Assembly (NCBI GenBank): GCA_003254925.1
Contig: QANZ01036882.1
Location: forward strand, 1 to 64,000
Direction of reading: 5' to 3'
Length of the DNA stretch: 64,000 nucleotides
Source of the DNA: Chamaecrista fasciculata
Lineage: Eukaryota > Streptophyta > Magnoliopsida > Fabales > Fabaceae
The position numbers were made by a program, and so were the translations under genes. Below, one piece after another: positions 1-12,324 of the stretch; position 1 is the stretch's first letter; each line of letters starts with the position of its first letter. Below the pieces are notes generated by a model. It was given only the letters and a program-made list of their open reading frames with translations, was not told the origin of the DNA and ran no database searches.

Positions 1-41
1 TATCAAATAAAATGATTGGCCCTAGGGCACAATCTCCAACA
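1..41 (-). mobile_element. Terminal fragment of a copia-type LTR
   Basis: The first 41 bases match, with few changes, the last bases of the 2-kb LTR at 27165-29202; both share the stretch GATTGGCCCTAGGGCACAAT and end in CTCCAACA. By comparison with that copy this is the terminus of a minus-strand LTR element. It stops exactly where the copia reverse-transcriptase gene begins, so it is an LTR element nested in that gene. The other end lies outside the window. Confidence 0.75.
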
Positions 42-1557
42 TGACCAACCCCCACTGGGTAGCTACCATGAACACTGAACATGAGGCATTACTGAAAAAC
101 AACACTTGGGATCTAGTCACTTTACCTCATGGTAAGCAAGCTATTGGCTGCAAATGGATCTTCCGCCTCAAAGAACATCCTGATGACACAATTGAAAGGT
201 ACAAGGCACGTCTTGTGGCCAAAGGATTCCACCAAAAACCTGGGTTTGATTTTCATGAAACCTTTAGCCTAGTCATCAAACTCATCACTGTTAGGACAGT
301 CCTGTCTATAGCACTTTCATTTGGTTGGTCCATCAAGCAACTAGATGTCAACAATGCCTTCTTAAATGGCACTCTCCATGAAGAAGTCTTCATGCAACAG
401 CCTCCTGGCCTCCATAAGGGTGCCTCCAATGTTGTGTGTCGTCTCAAGAAGTCCTTGTATGGACTCAAAAAGCTCCAAGAGCTTGGTTCTCTACACTCAC
501 TGCCACACTACTTTCCTTAGGCTTCAAGTGTTCCAGAAGTGATAACTCATTGTTTGTTAGACACACTCCCACTTCCCTCACATATTTGCTTCCCTATGTT
601 GATGATATCATCATCACAGGCAGCAGTAATTCTGAACTTCACTCTCTCATCACACTTCTTCACAATCAATTTGCCTTAAAAGACCTAGGAGACCTTCATT
701 ATTTTCTTGGGATTCATGTCACTCGACCTTCTGCAAGTCAATTACATCTCTGCCAACAAAAATACATCACTGACTTACTCCACAAAGTTCATATGACTGA
801 TGCCAAACCCCAACCAACTCCCATGGCAGCTGGTACCAAACTCACTCTTGATGGCACTGATAAATTTGACAATCCTTCACTTTATAGAGCAACAATTGGA
901 GCCTTACAATATGTGTGTCTTACTCGACCTGACCTTGCTTTCTCTGTCAACAAGGTCAGTCAGTTTATGCATGCTCCACTTCAGCAACACTAGCAAGCAG
1001 TCAAAAGGATCCTCAGATATCTTGCTGGCACAACAACTATGGGTCTGCTCTTCACAAAAAATTCGAATCCTAGGCTCTCTGCATTGTGTGATGCTGACTG
1101 GGCAGCTGATTTAGTTGATCGTCGCTCTACTAGTGGCTATTGTGTTTACTTTGGCAACAATCTCATTGCCTGGATATCCTAGAAGCAACCTATGGTCTCC
1201 AGGTCTTCTATAGAGGCAGAGTATCGAGCCTTAGCACTGGTTGTTGCTGAGCTGACCTGGGTGCGTTCTCTACTCAGTGAACTTCACTTTCCTTCACCAA
1301 AAGAGCCTCCCATCATTTATTGTGACAATCAAAGCAAGGTTCCACTCTCTGCCAACCCTGTCTTGCATTCCAAAACAAAGCATTTAGAACTTGACCTCTA
1401 CTTTGTAAGAGAGAAAGTCCAACAAAATCACATCTATGTGTCTCACATATCAGCAGTTGATCAAGTTGCAGATATTTTGACAAAACCACTTCCTTACAAA
1501 TCATTCATTAATCTCAGAGACAAACTCAGACTTCGTGAAACTTCCCTGAGTTTGAGG
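42..1557 (+). pseudogene. Ty1/copia reverse transcriptase-RNase H (broken pol)
   Basis: This encodes the C-terminal part of a copia polyprotein: the RVT_2 reverse transcriptase starting at NPHW, with WIFRLK, YKARLVAKGF, LDVNNAFLNG and the catalytic YVDD near 595, followed by RNase H with SIEAEYRAL, YCDNQS and the C-terminal VADILTKPL motif. The family normally also has gag, protease and integrase upstream; these would lie outside the window. The gene is dead: a frameshift near 465-475 falls in the SLYGLKQAPRAW region, and in-frame TAG stops occur at 991-993 and 1180-1182. Its left edge is cut by the LTR at 1-41, with bases 42-46 (TGACC) the likely target duplication. Confidence 0.93.
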
Positions 1558-1562
1558 GGGAA
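1551..1562 (+). other. Polypurine tract of the copia element
   Basis: TTTGAGGGGGAA directly follows the end of the copia RNase H domain. This is the usual place and composition of the plus-strand primer in copia elements. Confidence 0.7.
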
Positions 1563-1808
1563 TTTAAGAGAATATAATGGTGCTGAGGTGTCCCTTCTAG
1601 AATGTCTGTGTATATTCGCATCATTGTGATTGTTATTCATCATTGCTGAGCTGTATGATTCTTTCCATTTCTGTTAGAATAGAAGGTTGTAGAATAGGGA
1701 CAGGTGTATTCTTTATTCTTGTATATATTTACACAAAGGCAATGGAAATAGTAAGCTGTATTCATACAATTTCTCTCATTTCTCTCATCATCTCACAACT
1801 ACTTATCA
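1563..1808 (+). mobile_element. Probable 3' LTR of the copia element
   Basis: About 245 bp follow the polypurine tract, with a TATA-like stretch near 1720 and a T/C-rich end. The length fits a short copia LTR, but the terminal TG is not preserved and the partner LTR is outside the window, so both boundaries are approximate. Confidence 0.45.
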
Positions 1809-2488
1809 ATTAATGTATATATATATACTAAGGGTTTTGCTTGTCCTAACGAGCCCGTAGATATATTTATAAAGTTTAAAATAATTTAATATTAAAAATT
1901 ATATAAATTTCATTCATGATTTAGGTGAGGTATCTCAATAAATTAGGAGATTTCATAATTGGAATAAAGGTCAAATTTTAATTTACTTTTAGTTTTACAT
2001 ATTTTTTATGAACTTTAACATAATTTTTTTTATCTTTTTGTTGTAGAATTAGTCTTGTATATTTTTATAAATTTTCACTTTTTGGTATCAATTTTTTTTA
2101 GTATAATCTGACCTCATTTACTAATAATAGTTTAAACTAAGCAAAAAAGAGACTCATCAATAATAACTTGTAGTTTCAAATTTGTCTTTAAGTTATAAAT
2201 AATGACAAAAATTCGACGAAATCACATGTTATGGGACTAGAACAGAAAAAAAAAATGTGAAATTTTGAAGACTAAAATAAAACAAAAATTAATTTTAGAA
2301 CTAAAATCAAACTTATCTCATAGTTTAAAGATCAAAATAAGTATTTGACTTATGCATTTTAATTTTTTCTTATTTCTCCAATATGAGAACATCGAAGAGT
2401 AGGGGTTTTAAGCTAAGGTTATAAATGAAATTAAGATTTTTTTCTAACTATTATTCACTGTTCTTAAAAGTCAGGTTATCGTGGGTGA
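1809..2488. other. AT-rich intergenic stretch, nothing recognised
   Basis: AT-rich sequence with no credible reading frame, RNA gene or repeat boundary that I can support. Confidence 0.6.
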
Positions 2489-2496
2489 GTGACAAT

Positions 2497-3305
2497 CTAT
2501 GAAGCATGGACACGCCATTTCAATGGTGTGTCGGCGTGTCTGACACGTGTCGGCCACAAACACGCGTGTGACACACGTATGACATGTGTTTTGGTGTGTC
2601 GGGATAGTTTAGGGGCTTTTAACTATTTGGACACGGCTCGACACGGCTTGGACACGTCTTTGACCCAACTTCTTCTTAAATGTAAATTTTTTAACCTCGA
2701 AAATCAATTTTAGGTTTTCTCATATGGCTTTCGACAAAACTATCTCAACAACTTTTGCTCACCTTCGTTCACTGTTGTTCATCGTCATTCGTCGCCGTTC
2801 ACCGTCATTCATCGTCGTTCACTGCCGTTCATTGTTGTGCACTATTGGTCATCGTCGTTCATCATCATTCATCACTCATCACCGTTTGATGAACCGGAGT
2901 TGGAGAGTATTATATTTATGATGAAGGCAACAACAATAATTAAGGACAAAATGAAATTGATCTTTAAATCTTTAATTGACTTTTAAGCAAGAATCCTTAG
3001 GAAATATTCTGCTTGTTTACTTGTATATGCCTATTAGATTCTAGTACATATTTTGGTAATGCATAGAAAGAATACTCCATTTATGATTTTTTGAATATGG
3101 AGTACGAACATATATATGACATCATTTGCAATTTTTGAAGTTTTTATCAGTATTTATGAATTTATGATTATTTTCATTTTGTCTCTTCTTGAAATTATAA
3201 TATTATATATATATATGCCTTGTCGTGTCCTGTAAAATTAAGAATTCGACGTGTCGACGTGTCCATGTCCATGTCGTATCATGTGTCCGTGTCCGTGCTT
3301 CCTAG
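2497..3305. mobile_element. hAT-like non-autonomous DNA transposon, copy 1
   Basis: The element has terminal inverted repeats: left CTATGAAGCATGGACACG, and right end, reverse-complemented, CTAGGAAGCACGGACACG. It is flanked by a perfect 8-bp duplication GTGACAAT at 2489-2496 and 3306-3313. An 8-bp duplication is the hallmark of hAT elements. No transposase is present. The ends are rich in overlapping GACACG/CGTGTC words. A shorter relative lies at 35459-35751. Confidence 0.85.
2763..2880. repeat. Degenerate GTTCATCGTC-type minisatellite
   Basis: Roughly a dozen diverged 9-10 bp units based on GTTCATCGTC, with variants of the CGTC part, lie inside the hAT-like element. A short open frame through it is a by-product of the repeat. 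Confidence 0.7.
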
Positions 3306-3313
3306 GTGACAAT

Positions 3314-3654
3314 TATTAAGAGTAATAAAAATATCTCTAAAATTGTGTTCTATAAATAGTTAAAATAATTGTCTATATTAATTATTATTTTTTGGGTGGA
3401 TAATTGTCTATATTAATTATTAACCACACGTATGACACACCTCAGGTCCGAAAATATCTTTGTCATAATTAAGATTAATCAAGAAGATTATTAATTGTCA
3501 CCAAAAAAAGAAGATTGTTATTAATTTCAATAGAAATAGGTTGTTACACATCAAAATCAGTTGATTACATATAAAGTAAAATTTATAGTATTCAAGATCT
3601 TTTAATCATATTTTGGACTTTCAATTTTTATCAAATAATATTTTTTTAAAAATT
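3314..3654. other. AT-rich spacer, nothing recognised
   Basis: Short AT-rich spacer between two transposon-derived elements; no gene seen. Confidence 0.55.
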
Positions 3655-4056
3655 AGGTCAAAGTATAAATTTAGTCTCATATTTTATGCTCAGTCCCTAA
3701 TTCGATCTAGTATCTTTTTTGTGGCACTTTTGATCTAATATTTTTGGGTCAAGTGCAGAATTGGTCATATATCTTTTTTTCTTGTTGCAGATTTGATCTC
3801 ATATTTTTTGGTCATGTTGCTAAATTGATCTCATATATTTGCAAAATATTTTACCATTAGTCCTACCTGATCCAAAGATATAAGACTAATTATTCACCTG
3901 ACCTAACAATCTAGGACCAAATCTACAACAAAAAAAATATATGGGGCCATTGTTATACTTGACCTAAAGATATGAGACCAAAAATGCAATAAAAGAAATA
4001 TACGGGACAAATGGGAACAAAGCACAAGATATAGGATCAAATTTGCATTTTGACCC
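3655..4056. mobile_element. Fold-back MITE (GGTCAAA-ended family), full copy
   Basis: The left half (AGGTCAAAGTATAAATTTAG onward) and the reverse complement of the right half (GGGTCAAAATGCAAATTTGA onward) align over well over 100 bp, giving a long hairpin. It repeats phrases of the type 'GATCTCATATCTTTTGGTCA'. No convincing target duplication is visible because the flanks are A/T runs. A half copy lies at 10788-10958. Confidence 0.7.
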
Positions 4057-6605
4057 AAAAAAAAATTTATATGACATTATTAATCCTCGCAACTTTGAAG
4101 AACATGCATACACTGTTCAGAAAACAATATATATAATAACCTTGCAGACGACAAGGAAGTGAAGCAAAAATGTATACCAAATACAAGCAAAACAAGACAT
4201 AGTGGTCCCAAAATCAAAAGAAGAAGAAGAAAACAAGCAAAACACATAATAGGGTACGTACTGATGAAGGCAAATAAGGGCAATAATTTCTTTTTCTTTT
4301 TTTCTTTTTGTCGGGGATGACTTTAATTTGATTTATCAATTTGAACCATTTTTTTTATGTTAGTATTTATATAAGTAATATTAAATTTTATTCTTATAAT
4401 TTGGAAAACTAATTTCTTGTATCATGAATTTGTAAGAAAGCACTTATGAAAAATAATGTTTACAATATATATATACATGGTTATACAGAGATTATCACAA
4501 ATTAGTGAATTTGACATATATTAAGGTTCATGCTGATCGATATTATTCATAAGTTCATATAAAAATTAAAATAAAATTATAAAACATTTTAATGAAATAG
4601 TGGCGAGTTATTTTTATTACCTTTAAAATTAATGAAAAGAAGTAGTAGAAAATTCAGGAAAAAAAAAGTAGTAGAAAATTATTATCTTTTTTTTTACAAA
4701 TATCAATATTTTAATATTTTATACTTCATTATTTGATATAAAATATTAAATAACAACCATAAAAAATTTTTTAAAGCATATATTTATTATAACATTTTGA
4801 AATTATAAATTATTTACTCCATAAGAATTAATAATGTTTCAAAAAATAAATAATTTAGGTTTCTAAAAATCAGAGGTTAAAAAATATAATTTTAAGATAA
4901 ATTCAAGAGAAAAATAAGTTTTCTCTTGATTCAATCAAGAATAAGATTCAAGATACTTTGAATGTACTATTAATTTTAAGAAAATTGTAAACTCAAAGTT
5001 AAGCATAAGAAAAAGTCAAAATTTATATGCCACAATTGTTCAAAAAATGAAATTTAAATGAAAAGGTTTTGAATTGCAATAATTCCAAATTTCTGAATAT
5101 AAAATGCTGAATTACACAACCCACCCAAAATCCTATTGGACAGCTAGCTATAGATCATAATAATGAACTGATCAGTTTTAGACTGACATTTTTTTTTATC
5201 AGTATTAAATGCCAAATCTGTTAATTATTGTGACTACATTAGCAAGTAATAATATTATATATTTGAGGGGAAATGGAAATTAGAATGAAAATTAATCATA
5301 CTTAAAACTTCATTTATTGGTTTCCCATTTCTCAATGTGTGTGCTGTGTGATTTTTTCATCATGATGAAAAAAAAAGAAGAAAAAGAGAAAAAAAAGATG
5401 GAAGGAGAGAAAAAGCTACTTTCTTTAATCTTTTNATATTTATTTATAAAATATGTCATGTATAAATTATTTTTTATTGTTTATTACGTCAAAGTAAAAA
5501 AAAAATCAATTTTATATTTTAAAACTTATAATATGTGTCGTATTAGTGTCAAACGTGAATACATACCTGACACAATGACACTTCTTTAAAATAAAGTATC
5601 CATACTTCATAAGAAAATATTATTCATAGATTACTTCAAATTTTATTAGGCAAAATCATTTCTTATACTCCCAAATTATAGGGTAAGTCACTAAGTCTCA
5701 TGTGTATCTTTAATTTTTTTTAGTCAATTGTAGCGTCAAACTTTCACATTTGTCTCTGAAATATTCAATAACTTGATTTATAAAAATGAGGTTAATCTTT
5801 TATTAGTTACTTTATGCGACTCCGTTTTTTCCTCTTTTCGGATGGTAAATATTTCTCAGAAAATGTTGACTTCTACCTTTAGAAGGTACAAATGACACAA
5901 AATGTGAGAATTTTGGATACAATTCACATGCTATATTATTTTGATGCATAAGGAAGTCATGCATGCTACACAATATAATCAACTAAAATAATAGGTATAT
6001 GCTTTCATTCCACCTTATTTCGATTATCTAACATTGGAGATTGTCTATAACCTTTTGTTTTTCTTTTAAGAATACATTAATGATTTAGTTTTTGAAAAAT
6101 GACAGATATCTCTTTTGTTGGAGTTGCTATATGAAAATAAGAGAAACAACTAAAAACAAGAACAAACTGTTAGTAAATAAAATGTGTGGTCCTGAGTTGG
6201 GAACAAATATCTCGCTTTTCTTTAAGGTAATTCACGCCTCTCACGGGTTGATTAAGTCATATCACTCGGTGCAGTGAGTACACAGACGCGTTACCTCCAA
6301 GATATAATAGCTCAGTACTCGTCTGTTTGATCTATCACCTCTGCACAAAGGAGATAGATAAGACTCTCACTCCCATACCATTTCTTCATCCAAGTATACA
6401 AAATATATGTGTATTATAACTATTTGTTTACTCTACGTATCTTTCTTCATCTCCTTGCAAGATCTCATATATATATATATATATAAATAATAGTATGACT
6501 CATAAAGCCTCTTAATGTATATTAATTTCTTTTAATTAAGACCATACCAACCTATCCTTTCATTATATGCTTTCATGGAGTTCCAACAGCATCCTCAATA
6601 TATAT
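4057..6605. other. AT-rich intergenic stretch
   Basis: About 2.5 kb of AT-rich DNA with no supported gene. Short frames around 4080-4283 and 5317-5589 are low-complexity. A single undetermined base at 5435 marks an assembly ambiguity. An (AT)n run lies near 6471-6485. Confidence 0.6.
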
Positions 6606-6614
6606 TTGCCCTCA

Positions 6615-7620
6615 TTTTAATTACATTAAGGGTGTGTTTGGGATATAAGTATGTAATGAAATGATGATTTCATGTAATGAAATGATAATGAGAAAAATAT
6701 GTAATGAAAATGGAATGTAAAATGGTGTTTGGATTGTTTGAGATGTAATGAAAAAAATATGGTGTGAAATTATGTAAAAGGGTATGTAATGATTGTGGTT
6801 GGTTGAAAATTGTATAGGGGTAAAATTGGTACGTAGTTGATGATGGAATAAAATTGAGATAATGAAATGATATTTTGACTTTTGGTTGTGGTTGTTATAA
6901 ATGAAATAGTAATAAAATTGTCTTGGAATGTGTGCTAAAAGTAAATATTTGTAATGAAGGTTGAAGTTGCTTTATGTAATGAAATGAAAAGGACCAAAAT
7001 GTAAATAACATGGGAATTTTAAAAATCTTCTATTTGGTCCACGATTTTATATTGATTCAACGAATCAGTCCTTACGAAGTGAAATGTTGTCTTAGCCTAT
7101 AAAAAATCGCATTCATCAACGATTCGGTCTCTTTCTCAAATTCAATGACCAAAAAATATATTATGGGACCAAAATAGAATAATATTTACAAATTCATGGA
7201 CCAAATAATTTATCTTCAACTAACAACAAATTATTATGCAGAATTTGATAAATAATTTCAAAAATATAACGTACATAAAAAATAAGATAATTATATGAAA
7301 TAATAATAACTTATTTAAAAGATTATTGATTTTTAATTTTATTTTTAAATTTTTATACTACAAAAAATATTACTCATATATATATCGGAGAAAGAACCAA
7401 AATGTATATTTTTGGGGTATATAACTTTTTATGATTTACATATTGACTTGCTGAGTTGGTATAATTCCAAAGACTAAAATAAATAATATATAATATAATA
7501 TATTTGTAAAATAAAAAATATTTATATATTATTATATTATATATATATACATACACGTGAGAATGTGACATATATATATAATATATTATTATGATATAAT
7601 ATGTATATATATTGCAATTA

Positions 7621-7652
<32 letters not shown>

Positions 7653-8001
7653 TTGAGAGAGAGGGGTGTGAGTAAGAAGAAAAGAAAAGAAATAGTTAGA
7701 AATAATGAAGGGAGAGAGAAAGTTGTAAGTGTAATAAATGAGAGTATTGAAAATTACTATTTTGCCAAATAGTTTTTTTATATTTGTATTAGAGTATAGG
7801 TAATTATAGGTATTTTAGTAGGGGTATGTTAGTAATTGAGTATGAAAAATGTAATGAAATGATGTTGTAATGAAATAATACTTTTGTAATGAGTTTGTAA
7901 TTGGTAAACAAACAGTTGTGTTACACTGTAGCTCAAGTTATGTATTAAAAATAGAGATAATGAATTTGTAATGACTTTATAACTATATGCCAAACACAAA
8001 C
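6615..8001. mobile_element. Candidate inverted-repeat element with TGTAATGAAATGAT repeats
   Basis: The left end contains GGGTGTGTTTGGGATATAAG at about 6629; the right end, reverse-complemented, reads GTTTGTGTTTGGCATATAG, so the two are inverted. Identical 9-mers TTGCCCTCA sit at 6606-6614 and 8002-8010. The right copy abuts the repeat, but the left copy lies about 15 bp outside it, so the left boundary is uncertain. Both subterminal regions are rich in ATGTAATGAAATGA words; the middle is (TA)n-rich. Confidence 0.5.
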
Positions 8002-8010
8002 TTGCCCTCA

Positions 8011-10756
8011 ATTCCATCAACGCTCACAAAAAATCACTTTTTCCACATGATTGAAATACCAACATTTATATGCTATCTTAATACATATGAATACATACAT
8101 ATATTTTAATTATATTTATAATAATATCCAACATCTTTTACTCTTTAAAAGAAGAAATTATACGATTTAGTTCTTAAAATATATAATTACAAATTTGATA
8201 TAATTTTAAATTTTGTTTAAATTACCAAAATAATTGAGGTAAATATTCAAATTGTGATAAGCATTTGTATCAATTATATTTTAAAATCTTCACATTTTGT
8301 ATCGATTATACCTAAAAAATGTTGATGTGAGCATTTTTTTTAATAATTTAGACCACACTAAATTTTAAGATACAATTAAGTCAAATATAAAAAGTTGAAA
8401 ATATAATTAACAAATGTATCTATATACAATACAAGACTTACCTCATAGTTTGGAAAAATAGGGATACTTTTATTTTTTATTTTTTAATTTAAATTTGTTG
8501 ATAATTATTTTTTTATTAAAATTAATATTAGTTGATAAATAACTTACATACCCATCTCTTAATTTTTTAATAAATAAATTATCATTATTGAAAAAAAAAA
8601 TCAAATTGTGATTTTAATGCATGGACGAGTGTCAATATTAAAGTAATGAGGGGGAATCCAGAGTGTGAAGGAGACACAAAGACCCACTTAGTGCTGTTAC
8701 CTTTTATAAATGTCACTTCTATCATTGCATTATTAGTTTACCGCATCTGAATCTGATACTGCTAATTTCCCTGAAAGAAAAAAATAATAATAAGAAATAT
8801 AATGATGAAAATGAATTGATGATGGAATGAAGAATAAATGATTTAATATAATTTACAGCTACTTTTCAAAGTGGTTCGGATCCAATTTAATTTTTATTTT
8901 TAAAGTGCAAGCACACCCACTATAAGCAGTGATGTCGGGACACTTGAAAGGAGTAAAAGATAAAATTAATTAATTAATTAATAATGTTAGTTATTGCTCA
9001 AGCTTCGGTTAACTTGAAATCTTTTTGACCTTTTTCTCATTGTATGACTTTATAATAAGGGGAAAGAATATTCTAGAATATGAGGTGATAGAGATCCTTT
9101 TATTATAAGAGAAAAAATAAGAAAAGTTATTAGTTAGTATCTAAATTTATATTGAATTAATAAATTAATTTTTTAAAAATAAAACTACTATATAATTTAG
9201 TTCTTAAAATATCGTAATTTTTAACTAATTTAGTTCTTATCATGATTGGTAATTAAATTTAAATTAATTATATATTTTTTAGTCTTTAAATTTATATAAA
9301 TTTATATTTTTTGTTCTATAAATTTATAATGAAATTTTTTTTTGAGTCTTTGGATATGACCCAAAAGTAAAATGGTTCACAAATGCGATCTTCATAGAGT
9401 AATATATTTTAATTATTCAGTGATTAGTTGAATCAGTATATATTCAATTAATGACAAAAAGTAAATTTTCTTGAAAAATATTAGATGGTTGAGATTGGAA
9501 TTCAAAAACACAGTATCTTGCAATTTAATTGATGGCTTTATTTCGTAAACTCGATCATTCAGATAAGTTTTTACTTTGTTTTCACAACATAAATTATATA
9601 CTTCATTTTTTTTAATTTCAAGTTTGTTGGATTAGACTCATAAATCTTAAATCCCAGCTGTTTGCTGATCTCACTAATGTTTTGTTTGTGAAGCCCTCTA
9701 GTCTTTTTGTTTGCTCTTTTTTGCATATAAAAAGAAAAACTGAGACTAATTATATTGACAAGAGTGTAAATGATCCAAACAATGTCTGATCTCAATGCTT
9801 GAAAAGGAAAATGTCCATTATATTAATGATAAGTTAGATTAACTTTTTTTTTGCCAGAAATAAGTGAGACTGAATTATTCTACATAGGCAAAATTTCAAT
9901 AATCAATGGCTAAATTTTTTTTTTCAGCCAATGATGAAATCACTGAAGGTTTACAATGTAATTTGTAAAAGTAACAATTATAAGAATGTATGAGAAAATA
10001 TGAATAATAAAATAAATATTCATGCTATATGCACCCACTTTCCTTTAGTATTTGGTTTAAATAAATAATTGTCCATGATAAAAATTTGACTGAGTCATAT
10101 ACATACATAAATTAAATATATAAAAGCTGAATCCAGCCTGCGATCTACTCTTTCTTTTTTGTCTATTTTACAAAAGTCTCTGATGCTTTGCCAGTTAGCT
10201 CAAATGCATAATTGCATTGTCTTCTCTTTCTTGGAATTTAAAAAAGAAGGACCAATAAGCAAAAAAAGATACTTCCATAAATGGCAAGATTCTATTATTT
10301 CCAATTTTGGACATCTAAGAATTGAATATTAATGCCGTGATCAAACCTCAAGTGTTTAGCACATATAATGTTGTATTCTCTCACTTCCATCAAATAATAT
10401 AGCCAAAGTTGATTTTTCATTAAAGCACTTTCAATATTGATTCGGATTATTGGATACATGCATGATTGCAAGTTAAGCCGTTCTTTATGATTTGATTATG
10501 TATAATCAACATATATAATTGTGTTAATTATTAAATTACTAAACATGGCCGTTTGGCAAGTTTTTCATTAAGCAAAACTCTACTTTATATTTTAATATAT
10601 ATATATATATAATGTTTGATGTTTGATAATCACTATATAGATGCTGGTCAATTGTCATATATAATTATTCTAGTTGCAAAACAGAAATGATCATATATAA
10701 ATATTACATTGAGAAACATGTTCCGAATATATAATAATAATAAACTAATTATTGGA
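8011..10756. other. AT-rich intergenic stretch
   Basis: About 2.7 kb with no supported gene or clear repeat boundary; short open frames (for example 9571-9795) have no recognisable domain. Confidence 0.6.
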
Positions 10757-10785
10757 TTGCTATTATTATTATTATTATTATTATT
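10757..10785. repeat. (ATT)n microsatellite
   Basis: About nine ATT units directly before a MITE fragment. Confidence 0.85.
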
Positions 10786-10787
10786 AA

Positions 10788-10958
10788 GCCAAACAGCACT
10801 TTTAGTCTTATATCTTTCGCTCAGGTCTCAATTTGGTCCCGTAATTTTTTTGTTGCACTTTTGATCCTATATCTTTTGATCAGGTGCAGAATTTGTCTCA
10901 TATCTTTTTTTTTGTTACAGGTTTAGTCTCATATATTTACAAAAAGTACATTTTAGCC
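10788..10958. mobile_element. Half copy of the GGTCAAA-ended fold-back MITE
   Basis: This matches the left half of the element at 3655-4056: same order of 'TTAGTCTTATATCTTT', 'TTTTGATCCTATATCTTTTG' and 'TTTAGTCTCATATATTT' phrases. It ends near the centre of the hairpin, so the second arm is missing. Confidence 0.65.
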
Positions 10959-11150
10959 TTATTATTATTATTTTTGTTAGAGGTTATGTGCAGATCTTGT
11001 TTGGTTTATTGTATCCATCTTGTCATCTTATACCTCCACTCGTAAATATTTGCTGCTATATGAATTTTTTTTATAGATAAGGAATCACTATTAGGTATAT
11101 AGTGTGTGGTGTTTTAATTTTTATTTTAGAAAGTTTTGTATTTGGATATG

Positions 11151-11151
11151 G

Positions 11152-11186
<35 letters not shown>
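11151..11186. repeat. (AT)n microsatellite
   Basis: Uninterrupted AT dinucleotides at the truncated edge of the TRIM element that follows. Confidence 0.85.
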
Positions 11187-11188
<2 letters not shown>

Positions 11189-11207
11189 CAATGGGATGTT
11201 AATTACA

Positions 11208-12260
11208 TATTTGCACTCAATCTCAGAGACTCTAAAAAACCTATGCTCTCGTACCATGCATGTTGATATTTTATGACTGGAACACATATTGTTTAATCAG
11301 CAAAGACGCCCATATTATATCTGGGGTTACACTGAAAATATTATAAAAAATCTAACTTTTATCCTAAAAATCAGTCCCATATTTGAGAGGTAATATCTCA
11401 AACAAATTGTGGGCATAATAGAAAATATAATTTAAATAACATCCTTTAAAAACCAGACTTAACAACAACTAAACAAAAAAATAATAACGAAATATGTTGA
11501 ACAAAAATAATTAATTAATTTTAATCACATTTTTAACACTCTCCTTTGATTCAAAATTACAAAAATCTTTAACTTTTTCATCGACCACTTCGACTTGTCT
11601 AGAATATCATAGAAGCGTGCATTTCTCTTCTTTCCTTAATGATGCATTTCTTCTCATAATTTTTCCATTGGAGCACATATTTCTGAATTAGAAAATCTTG
11701 GTGCACTCTCACCAAATTGAGTCTCTTTTTTAAGTGTTTTTTGTGCAATGTCGTATCTCATTTGAGTCCAATGTGATCACATAAACAATTCTTTCACCAA
11801 GCTCTAAAATTGCTCAACATGAAGTCTCAAATCTCTAAAGTGATCGTGAGAATTCATTTTACCAATTAACAAACTTCCTTGAAGCAGCATCATCTCGATA
11901 ATATCTCTTGAGTCTTATTTTTACTCAATTTCACAAACTCTCAAGAACCTATGCTTTAGTACCATGTTAAAATTTTATTATTGGAACACATATTATTCAA
12001 TCAGCAAATTAAATATGCCCATTATATATATATATGGGTTTGCATAAACTGAAAATATCTTAAAGAATCTAACTCGCTATCCTAAAAATTAATCCCATAT
12101 ATGAGAGACACTATCTCAAACAGATTGTGGGTAAAATAGAAAATATAATTTAAATAACATTCTTAAATAAAGTGGACTTAACGACAACTAAACAGAAAAG
12201 TTAAAAAACAGAATATGTTAAACAAAAATAATTAATTAATTTTGAATTATATTTCCAACA
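11208..12260 (-). mobile_element. TRIM-type LTR retrotransposon in truncated tandem form
   Basis: Two direct repeats are LTRs: 11261-11538 and 11967-12260 (about 280-295 bp), each TG...CA on the plus strand. Read on the minus strand, each LTR is followed by TGGTACNANAGC, a slightly decayed form of the initiator-Met tRNA primer site TGGTATCAGAGC. The purine-rich tract CAAAGGAGAG at 11539-11548 abuts the downstream LTR. The internal region is only about 430 bp with no coding capacity, which defines a TRIM. A second primer-site/internal fragment left of 11261 shows a former LTR-int-LTR-int array cut at the (AT)n run. Confidence 0.82.
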
Positions 12261-12324
12261 CTTTTGAGAGCCCAAAAAACAAATATTTTAGGAGAATCTA
12301 AACATACTTCTAAGTTCAAATCGA

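Noticed and set aside
5317..5589. 90-codon frame
   Set aside because: Lysine-rich low-complexity translation of A-rich DNA and it includes an undetermined base.
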